DNA of 55,894 nt from positions 1 through 55,894 of the forward strand of contig NW_013652638.1 of the NCBI RefSeq assembly GCF_000499385.1, in the 5' to 3' direction. Made by a program: the position numbers and the translations under genes. The DNA comes from Eimeria necatrix (taxonomy: Eukaryota > Apicomplexa > Conoidasida > Eucoccidiorida > Eimeriidae). Under the pieces are notes generated by a model. That model was not told the DNA's origin, did no database searches, and worked only from the letters and a program-made list of their open reading frames with translations. Shown here one piece after another: positions 48,505 to 55,894 of this stretch. Positions within the stretch are counted from its first letter, which is position 1, and each line of letters opens with the position of its first letter.

Positions 48505-48650
48505 AACGGCGCCCTTTAAAATGCGGCGTAGCCAGAAGTCAGTTTGGGCGAAATAGTTCAAGTCCGTCGCTTGCAGCGACAGCAGCTTCCCCACCGCAGC
48601 GCAGCACCCCAGGTGCGGGTGCAGCAGCGAAATGAAATGGCCTTTTGTTG
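48505..48650 (-). CDS. Candidate exon with F-box-like pattern
   Basis: On the minus strand an acceptor CTTCAG is followed by an open frame: GHFISLLHPHLGCCAAVGKL, then SLQATDLNYFAQTDFWLRRI and LKGAVSFRAL. The spacing of L, C/A-V and a late W/LRR resembles an F-box helix triplet, but this is weak. The frame continues into polyalanine coded by a triplet array, where I expect an intron. A Q/R-rich frame just upstream (about 48700-48830, VQQLQQQAHVRRN) could be its N-terminal part. It lies directly downstream of the V-ATPase gene on the same strand. Confidence 0.3.
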
Positions 48651-48672
48651 CTGAAGACACGAGCCTACGAAG

Positions 48673-48703
<31 letters not shown>

Positions 48704-48816
48704 CGCCGCCGTTTCTGTCTGTCTGCCGCGCATCTGCATGCGCGTTTCAGTGCAGTTCCTTCGCACGTGGGCCTGCTGCTGCAGCTGCTGCACGCGGCGC
48801 CAGCCCGCCGCGGAAG

Positions 48817-48851
<35 letters not shown>

Positions 48852-48882
48852 TGCCGTCTCTGGCTCCTCTCTTTGTCTGCGC

Positions 48883-49879
48883 TCATGCCTTGTAGCTCGT
48901 GCAGAGCCCGTCGACTTTGCGCGTGACAATGACCAGCGCAATAATCAGACCTGAACGAACACCCCGCGGCGCGGCCTCTTTGCCTCAGCAGCAAAACGCG
49001 AAAAGCCCGAATTCAAGTCGCAGCCAATGCCCCGCAAAGAAACTAATATATATTTTGATGGAATATCAAAACTCACCGTAAAGTCCAATGGCCTCAGCGA
49101 AAATGAGAATAAGAGTAACACCGAAGAACAGCTTGGGCTGCTGGGCATTGGCGCGCACACCTGCGGATTCAAAAGTTGAACAGACACTCGAGAAAGCAAC
49201 GCTGCGGAGTCAGAAACAGGAAATTCAAACAAGACGCGGCGATTCAAAGAGAAATATAAATGAAAATAAACTATTTAAAGTCGATTCGACTTACCCGCGT
49301 CTCCCACTATTCCAATTGCAAGACCTGCAGCCAGAGAGCTGAGACCCACTGCCAGCCCGCCAGCCAAATGGCCGAAGCCTGAAAGCGCAGCGGAAGCAGC
49401 CGGTGACTCCCATTTCAGTTCCTCACAGATTCTGTCTCGATATAATTGTAATAATTGAGCTAAAAAGGGTCAAATTTGGCTTTAATTTGAAGAAAGCGAA
49501 GCTGGAAGCGGCAGCGGGAAGCCACAGCACCTGCGTAAGCCGAGTAGACGTCCGGCGAGCCCACTGCAGAAACACACAGAAAACCCGCAAAAGAGCCGCG
49601 GAATAAATAGAAATAAAGAAACTTAGAGGTGAAAATAGTTGAAGAGAACTCGACAAATGGTCTTTGGGGCCCAGTTTCCGGGATTTTGCAAGTTTCCGAG
49701 CAGCGGGAACTCACTGACAGACGAAATGACAATGGATATGATGAGCCCGTAAATGCCCAAAATACCCGCCATAATGACCGGCAAAATGGAACGCATAATT
49801 AGGTCTGGGCGCATCACTCCGACGCTGCTAACGCCCACGCCGCTCTTGGCAGTGCCATAGGCCGCGCCGAGGTCTGCAT

Positions 49880-49910
<31 letters not shown>

Positions 49911-50379
49911 GAAGCGCATGCAGCGAATTCGAGGGAAAGCAGCGGAAAAGACCCGCCCCTTGGGCCGCCACAGCAGCAGCTCTTTTCCTTTCAACTCCCC
50001 CTGCTGCACGGGAGGCCCCCACGGACAGATCCCAGCCAAAACTAGCCACAAGAGGCTGCAGCAGCGCCGCTTCCGTGCTGCGCGCCGGGCCCTCGTGTCC
50101 AGCCCTGGAGTGCCGGCTCAGGGCCGACAGAAGGGCAGCTGCGAAGGCTAGAAGGCAATTTCAAAGGGGAAATGGCCTCTTGGGTGATGTGTTGAGTTCG
50201 CAGAGTTGAACGAGCAGCCCTACACCCCTGCAGCCACCCCCTTGTCCGGCTCCCGGGGAGGCTCCGAACAACTCGACGCCGAACTTTAACCTACTTGCGA
50301 AAACTATTGCCGAAGTAATCCCCATAAACCCGAAGAAGACCGAGTTGGGGTCGCATTGAAGAAATGCTGACCAAAACAT
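48883..50379 (-). CDS. V-type H+-ATPase 16-kDa proteolipid subunit c (6 exons)
   Basis: Exons 50379-50295, 49873-49715, 49563-49531, 49378-49295, 49160-49077 and 48950-48883 give 170 aa, the family length. Four membrane helices: [14 protein letters not shown]; then [11 protein letters not shown] and [40 protein letters not shown]; and [19 protein letters not shown]143 in helix 4 is the proton-carrying carboxylate. [11 protein letters not shown] between helices 3 and 4 is characteristic. The subunit forms the rotor ring in the membrane sector that acidifies vacuoles and secretory organelles. All introns are GT-AG in phase 1. Intron 1 ends with a (CTG)n CATGCAG tract. An ATG at 50448 would extend the N-terminus, but a short start fits the family better. 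It is divergent from the sideroflexin gene. Confidence 0.95.
49880..49909. repeat. CTG array at the 3' end of V-ATPase intron 1
   Basis: Ten triplets, CTG in the gene's sense, four bases before the acceptor CAG at exon 2 of subunit c. Confidence 0.85.
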
Positions 50380-51000
50380 CCTCGCGCGGCTCGGCTGCTG
50401 TTCAGGATGGGGAAACCCGGCGAAAAACCTCTTCCGCTGCCCTTTCAAGGCGTGCTTTATGTTTCTTTTCCGTTTTTACAATTCTCAATATCTTTAAATC
50501 GCCAAGCCAACCGCAAAAACCTGCAAGATCAGCAGCCCGTTCCCGCCGTTGATGATGGGACGGCAGCGAGAGCTTCTCGCATGACCACAGCCCCAACGGC
50601 GATAGAGCGTCGCCTGGCCTTTTCAAGATATATCTTAGTGCATATTGCATTTCGCAATATTATCTCGAAGAAAACTCCTTTTTTCAGTATTAAACTCAGA
50701 AATTGCAGGTTGCTGCCTCCGCCTTCGCGGCGTACACGCAGCGTCAGTGCCGCATGCTACACAGTGTGCTCAGCCCTCTCCCTTTTATGCGCGTTACAGC
50801 TAATCATTTATTTTCAGGTCTTAGAGTGCATTTTCCCTTTTCATTTTTACTAAGCATACAGCGACTCCGCGGCAGCGCCGCCTACAGCGCCAAGACATCC
50901 GCAGCGGGCGTGTGCAGAAGTAAGCCCAGCGGACCGCGCCTATTGGGCACATGTGTGCGAACTGCAGCTCTTCTTACCTTTTGTAAATCTCCGAAATAAA
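50380..51000. promoter_or_regulatory. Divergent promoter region of V-ATPase c and sideroflexin
   Basis: Six hundred bases between two start codons on opposite strands. No coding sequence or triplet array, which is unusual for this half of the window. I recognise no specific motif. Confidence 0.4.
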
Positions 51001-51360
51001 ATGGAAACTGAATTGGCTCTTGAAAAAGCCCTTCAGGAGGCGGCGAGGCCCGAGAACAGCTACTGGGGCCGCGTGCGTTCGTTTCGGGATTGCATGAATC
51101 CGCGGTTCATGTTTGCTTCGAAAGCTGAAATTGAAAAGGCCAAAGAAGTGAAGGCTCTCGCGGACTCCGGCAAATGGAGGGAACTTCTGCAGCAAAACAT
51201 TTCTCCAAAAGAACTCAAATACCAAATAGCCCTCACTAATGCTTCTGTTAGCAGCAGCACCGGAGATATCATTCCTCTCCCTCTCCGCCTCTCCGCCTTC
51301 GCCCCCGTCAACCTTCCCATCTGCGCTGGTGCGTCTTTTCCCCCCGCCGCGGCCGCAGCT

Positions 51361-51421
<61 letters not shown>

Positions 51422-51526
51422 GCAGCAGCAACAGCAGCGGAACCAACAGCAACAGAACCCACAGCAGCAGCACCAACCACAACAGCAACAAAGCAACAGC
51501 AGTAGCAGAAACAGCAACAGAAGCAA

Positions 51527-51561
<35 letters not shown>

Positions 51562-51930
51562 GCAGCACCAGGTATGAACTGTTTTGCTGTTTCGCAGGCC
51601 TAATTTTCAGCGCGCCCACAGTGGGGAACAGCATTTTGTGGCAGTGGGTGAACCAGACTTATAATGCAGCTTTTAATTATGCAAATGGAAACCAAAGTGG
51701 AGAAGCAAATAAGCAGCAGCAGCAGCAAAACCTTCTCCGCGGCTACAGGTGACTCTTGCTGCTGCTGCAACAGACTTCTCCACATTCAAGTGCTGCTGCT
51801 GCAGCACAAGCTGCTGCTTCCAACTAACTCAACAAATCCAAAAAGTCCCAAATTCAATTCCGAAAATAAAAGGTTTCTCTCCTTAAACTACTTTTCTCAC
51901 AAGAACGCCCTGAAAAGCCTTCGGGAGCTG

Positions 51931-51977
<47 letters not shown>

Positions 51978-52799
51978 GCTGCTTGCTGCTTGGTGCTTGC
52001 TTCCTGCTGCTTGCTGCTTGCTGCTTGCTGCTTGTTACCGCCTGCTGCTTGCTGCTTGCTGCTTGCTGCTTGCTGCTTGTCACTGCCTGCTGCTTGCTGC
52101 TTGCTGCTTGATGGCTGCTGCTTGCTGCTTGCTGCTTGCTGTTTGCTGCTGCAGCGCAGCAGCTGTGGTGTCTGTGGGGCTGGCTGTGGGGCTGAATTCG
52201 TGGGTGCGGCGGCTGCGGGCCCCACAGTTGGTGCAGCAGCTGCTGCAGGGGGCAGTTCCTTTTGCTTCTGTTGCAGCAGCAAATGCTGCCAATTTGCTGC
52301 TGATGCGTTGGCAGGAGTGTTCCCAAGTAAGCAGTTTTAAATCTTTTCCGAATTTTATTTCGGATTCAAAACTCCGCAGTTCTCCCCCGCTGCGGTGTAC
52401 GTACACTCAGGGAATTCCCGTCTACTCCGAAAAAGGAACACTTCTCGGAATTTCAAAACGAGCTGGACTTGAAGCTGTCACTCAAACTGCTATTTCCAGA
52501 GTTGGTGAGTTCCCTCCCACTCAGTTCTCTTCCCCAATCAATTTAAGCCCCCCACGCAGGGGCCCCTGGGGGGCCCCTGGGACGCCTCTGGGGGGCCCCT
52601 GGGGCGCCTCTTGGGGGCCCCTGGGGGGCCCCTGGAGGACCCTTGGGGGGCCCCTGGGGGGCCCCTGGGGGGCCCCCTAGTGCGGGGAGGGTACAGCTGG
52701 GGAGGGCTTTGGTGGTGGGGAATGGGGATGAGGAAAGACGGGAAAGGAAACACCCCACGAGCGGAAGGCAGCAGTCGGCAGCAGCAGCAGCAGCAGCAT

Positions 52800-52830
<31 letters not shown>

Positions 52831-53429
52831 TAGGCATTCCCCACGTTTCTATTCAGTGGCGCCGCTTGCTTGTCCGTTGCTGAGGTGTACGTACACCTGG
52901 GGGCTGCGGTGTGCTTTCTGGTTGTGCGTTCCTTCAGTGATGCCGATTCCGCTGCTGCTGCTTCCGGGCCCACTAATATCCTTTTTTAATGTTTTATTTC
53001 CGAAATTATGTTCAAATTCCTTTTTAAAGGTGCGGCGGATCTTTTTTTCGGAGTTCTGAGCAGATCGCCGGGCTGGTTTCCTCTCGGGGGTTTGTCGCGA
53101 GCTGGTTCCGGCCATCCGATCTTGTGGATTTCTTCGATTTTTTGCACTAAAAGTATCATTTTTGCGTTTTAAATATCCTTTTTTGCATTTTAAATGTCTT
53201 TTTTTGCATTTTGAATGCTTTTTTTCCGGGCTTTTCCGTCGTTTCCAATCAGGTTTCCACGCAGCTGAGCGTCGTCTACGGCTGTCTGAACTTGGGGCTG
53301 CCGCTCGCCGTTGGAATATTCCCTTCTTCCTGCACTATTTCCATTTCTGAACTCGAAAAGGAGATTCAGGAAAAAGCAGAAGAAGACGGAAAACCAATTC
53401 TCAAGGCAGTCTTCAACCGGGGGGTCTGA
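51001..53429 (+). CDS. SFXN: Sideroflexin-family mitochondrial carrier (6 exons)
   Basis: Exons 51001-51328, 51598-51748, 52155-52326, 52411-52504, 52938-53029 and 53253-53429 give 337 aa, matching the 320-330 aa family length. Conserved blocks in order: YWGRVRSFRDCMNPRFMFAS, ALTNASVSSSTGDIIPLPLR, the exon 2 segment ILWQWVNQTYNAAFNYAN, VSVGLAVGLNSW, VPFASVAAANAANLLLMR (about 194-211), GIPVYSEKGTLLGISKRA, QTAISRV, LPGPLISFFN, and GLPLAVGIFPSS near the C-terminus. Sideroflexins are inner-membrane proteins; human SFXN1 carries serine. About four or five helices are expected. The long S/N, L/C and Q homopolymer ORFs in this locus all fall in introns 1, 2 and 4. A polyQ run (about codons 148-152) in exon 2 is coding. 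Confidence 0.93.
51361..51568. repeat. CAG/AAC array in sideroflexin intron 1
   Basis: Mixed AGC and AAC triplets filling most of the intron. Continuous reading from exon 1 would append poly-S/N, but exon 2 homology resumes with GLIFSAPTVGN only after splicing at TTCGCAG. Confidence 0.85.
51931..52154. repeat. CTG array followed by GCTGCTT heptamers in sideroflexin intron 2
   Basis: About 15 CTG units (51931-51976), then four runs of the 7-mer GCTGCTT to about 52140, separated by short interruptions such as GTTACCGCCT and GTCACTGCCT. The block ends in TTTGCTGCTGCAG, the acceptor of exon 3. Confidence 0.85.
52557..52677. repeat. GGGGGGCCCCTG minisatellite in sideroflexin intron 4
   Basis: About ten imperfect 12-base units with self-complementary GGGGCCCC cores, nearly pure G and C. 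Confidence 0.85.
52779..52830. repeat. CAG array in sideroflexin intron 4
   Basis: About 17 CAG units with a single CAT interruption, between the GC minisatellite and exon 5. Confidence 0.85.
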
Positions 53430-53489
53430 GGCTTCTTTGCCACTTTGCTGCTCGCGGGGCTCACCGCCACAGCAGCAGCTAACCCACGC

Positions 53490-53530
<41 letters not shown>

Positions 53531-53600
53531 GGGGCGGCCCGTCTGCGCGGCTAGGCGCCCCTCCGCCAGCTAGCCGCAGCTTAAACGGCTGCTGCAACGC

Positions 53601-53850
53601 AGCTAGCCACAGGTAGCCGCAGCTAGCCACAGGTAGCCGCAGCTAGCCACAGGTAGCAGCAGCTAGCCACAGGTAGCCGCAGCTAGCCACAGGTAGCCGC
53701 AGCTAGCCACAGGTCACTGCAACTAGCCGCAGCTAGCTGCAGCTAGCCGCAGATAACCACAGGTAACAACAACAATTAGCTGCAGCTAGCTGCAACTAGC
53801 TGCAGCTAGCTGCAACTAGCTGCAGCTAGCTGCAACTAGCTGCAGCTAGC
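53601..53850. repeat. 20-bp tandem repeats of AGCTAGC type
   Basis: The first sub-array has about six copies of AGCTAGCCACAGGTAGCCGC. The second (from about 53776) has about three and a half copies of AGCTGCAGCTAGCTGCAACT. Both have period 20 and a shared AGCTAGC core, joined by degenerate units. Confidence 0.9.
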
Positions 53851-53959
53851 CAGCACTTGAAGAGCGTCCCCGTAGGGACACTTCGTTTTTCTTGAAGTGG
53901 ATTTTTCTTTTGTTGCAAATGAGAAATAAATGGAGCTCGGAGCTCTTCAGTTGCAGAAC

Positions 53960-54260
53960 TGAGTTGTTTATATTTATAATTATATCTACAAATATAAATA
54001 TAAATATAAATATAAATACATATTTGTAAATATAAATATATATTTATAAAAACAAATAAAAGTAAATAATTAGAGATATATTTTCAAATAAATATAAAGC
54101 AAAGTAGTGGCATAACTCCTCCACGTGCTGCACTCCAAAGAGAGGTTTTTGCAATTCCACTAAATTTAAAAATGAATTTGAATTTGTATTTAACTTTGAA
54201 TTTAAATCCAAAATTGCAATTAATTAAATTAATTATATTTCTATTTCTGTTTCTATTTTT
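53960..54260. repeat. AT-rich low-complexity island
   Basis: Runs of ATAAAT/AAATAT-type hexamers and long A/T stretches, sharply different from the GC-rich DNA on both sides. Confidence 0.8.
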
Positions 54261-54547
54261 ATGCATTTATACTTCATTTGAGGACAAGTCCAGCGGTGGC
54301 TGCGGCGCGTCTCTTTGCAAATAAATTTGAATTTGAATTTGAGGGAAGTGCCCCCAAAAGGCTTTGTAGAAGTTTTAATGAAAATATAAAATTGGAAAAA
54401 TAAAAAGACAAATAAGCCATTTTATGAAGACTCTTTTGAAACACTTGAACATAAATGGCCTCTTCTTGGGGCATTTACATTCAAGTATTTCGAAAGTGCG
54501 CGCAGACACAGATTTGCAACTCTAAGGCATTCATTTCCCCCATTTCG

Positions 54548-54579
54548 CTGCAGCAACAGCAGCAGCAGCAGCAGCAGCA

Positions 54580-54611
<32 letters not shown>

Positions 54612-54613
54612 AG
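54548..54613. repeat. CAG array facing a CTG array (hairpin)
   Basis: Begins CTGCAGCAACAG, runs through (CAG)n, switches to (CTG)n with a mirrored TTG interruption, and ends CTGCAG. The two halves are complementary over about 30 bases. Confidence 0.85.
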
Positions 54614-55431
54614 CTGGCTTTGTAGCTAGGGAGGGAGGTGACTCGGTCGGTGTCCCAAGCTGGCCCGATGAGAAGTAAGCCCACGTATTGGCTGCACATT
54701 ACGGAAAATAAAACATGAAATAAAATAAAAATGTTTAAATTAATCTCCAGAAAGTCCATTTATCCATTATCGAGTGCGTGCAACACTCCCGGTGTACGTA
54801 CACCTGCTGCGTGTCTGTCTAGAAAGCCAGTCCAGCACCGACTGGCGGCGAAGAGAGAAGAGGCACAGCCCAAATGGCGGAAAACTCCCCAAATAACATT
54901 CAAACAAATTTAAATTTATATTTATTTGTCAATTAAAACCTAAATTGCACTTCCAACCTCCCTGGACATTCAGGTGTACGTACGCACACGCTGGTCCGGT
55001 GTCTGCTGCAGACCGGAGGCGGCTCCGGGAGTGCTCCGACTGGGGAGAGGAGTTTGCGTTTTCTTAAATTAAATAGTTTTTTGTTTTTTGAATTGCATTA
55101 GACTTTTTATTTCTTTTTTATTTAAAAGAGATGCATTTGGACTCGCGCCGCGGCACGGAGGGAGCAGCAGGCAAGCAGCAGCAGCAAGACACAAACAACA
55201 CCGCGCGAGCCGCCTCGCCGGGGGCTGCTGCTGCTGCTGCTGCAGCAGCAGCGCAGCAGCAGCACCACAGCAGCAGCAGCAGTGCAGCGCGGAATTGTTT
55301 TGTTGCTGCTTGGAAAGCGTTTAAAATGAATATAAGCGGAAAAGCCCAGCAAAGACAGGCGAGATCTCTTGAGGGAAACCTGTGCTGCGCTGCTGCTGCC
55401 TGCCACTCCCGCGAGTGACACTGAGACCGCA

Positions 55432-55475
<44 letters not shown>

Positions 55476-55537
55476 GGCGGGGTTGGGACTTGAGTTGAGT
55501 TTTTGGACTTTCTGTTTGCAACTTGCAGCAACTTGGA

Positions 55538-55894
55538 ATGCTTTCCAAACAAAGCCGGGGGCCCCCCTCCGCCCCCCGCGGCGCCGCCGCCGGCCCCGAC
55601 TTTGGGGGCCCCCCGATTTCTTATTACGACGAAGACACAGACGAGGAGATCTTTGACGGGTCTTCTCGCGGCTTCGAGCCGCTGCAGCAGTTCGCGCTGC
55701 AGCAGCAGCAGCAGCAGCAGTTCGCGCTGCAGCAGCAGCACTTCGTGCTGCAGCAGCAGCAGCAGCAGTCGCTTCCGGCTGCCTACAGCAGCAGCGGCAG
55801 CTGCGGCAGCTTGGCTGCTGCAGGCCCCCCTCCCCGCTGCGGGGAGGGGCCCCCTCCCCCTGGGGGCCCCCCCTCCCCCGGGGGCCCCCCCTCC
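55538..55894 (+). CDS. N-terminus of a Q-rich protein, cut by the window edge
   Basis: An ATG at 55538 opens a frame of 119 codons that runs off the right end. It begins MLSKQSRGPPSAPRG and then has an acidic segment (YYDEDTDEEIFDG). Next come [16 protein letters not shown] repeats, in which CTGCAG blocks encode LQ plus FAL/FVL spacers. A serine/glycine stretch and a proline/glycine-rich part follow. No domain is recognised. Varied, phase-preserving spacers between the glutamine runs and the acidic patch make coding likely, unlike the intronic arrays elsewhere. No stop or donor is seen before the edge. Confidence 0.6.
   Translation, partial: MLSKQSRGPPSAPRGAAAGPDFGGPPISYYDEDTDEEIFDGSSRGFEPLQQFALQQQQQQQFALQQQHFVLQQQQQQSLPAAYSSSGSCGSLAAAGPPPRCGEGPPPPGGPPSPGGPPS

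Larger units (their letters stand above)
53430..55537. other. Satellite-rich intergenic block
   Basis: No supportable gene over 2.1 kb. It contains a CAG array (53489-53530), 20-mer AGCTAGCC repeats (53601-53850), an AT island (about 53960-54260), a CAG/CTG hairpin array (54548-54613), two GTACGTAC palindromes (54791, 54973), mixed triplets (about 55170-55290) and another CAG array (55432-55473). ORFs here are homopolymers in all frames. Confidence 0.6.

Noticed and set aside
51001..51603. Single 216-codon ORF ending in a long poly-S/N/A tail
   Set aside because: Sideroflexin homology stops at the donor at 51329 and resumes at 51598; the tail is intron 1.
51664..52680. 338-codon ORF with poly-C/L and GGPW repeats
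   Set aside because: It crosses sideroflexin introns 2-4; real exons are only 51598-51748, 52155-52326 and 52411-52504. The ORF is open because triplet repeats lack stops.

Overview
The window looks like coccidian apicomplexan nuclear DNA, most probably Eimeria. The evidence is an ApiAP2-type transcription factor, dense CAG/CTG triplet arrays, intron-rich genes with GT-AG and some GC-AG introns, and the tail of a chromodomain-bearing Ty3/gypsy retroelement. No search could be run. Gene names rest on domain patterns recognised by eye and on exon phases that I checked by hand.

Layout. Positions 1-4.4 kb hold retroelement debris: an integrase tail plus chromodomain, a polypurine tract with its 3' LTR, and three more LTR copies, two of them in inverted orientation. 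Positions 4.4-9.0 kb show no supportable gene but contain a perfect 46-bp palindrome. Positions 9.07-37.7 kb form a gene-dense segment with essentially no triplet repeats. It carries an ApiAP2 factor (+), an SFT2-like Golgi protein (-), a small coiled-coil candidate (+), ribosomal protein eL34 (+), an RrmJ/FtsJ-type rRNA 2'-O-methyltransferase (+), a hypothetical protein (-), the mRNA cleavage factor CFIm25 (+), and a 34-exon WDR90/POC16-like centriole protein spanning 12.5 kb (+).

At about 38.4 kb the character changes abruptly to repeat-rich DNA that lasts to the right edge. This part contains a 21-exon kelch/EGF/transmembrane protein (-), a tandem array of five tRNA-Glu(UUC) genes (-), KAE1 (+), an uncertain 45.6-48.9 kb interval, the V-ATPase proteolipid subunit c (-), a sideroflexin (+), a 2-kb block of mixed satellites, and the start of a Q-rich protein cut by the window edge.

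Most genes are unrelated housekeeping functions: secretion, translation, rRNA and tRNA modification, 3'-end formation, proton pumping and mitochondrial carriage. The strongest general observation concerns the repeats. In the repeat-rich half, homology and phase place nearly all CAG/CTG arrays inside introns, often so that the array itself supplies the CAG of the 3' splice site. Long homopolymer ORFs there are therefore mostly unspliced-intron artefacts, with the KAE1 polyalanine as the one array in a recognised gene that appears coding.
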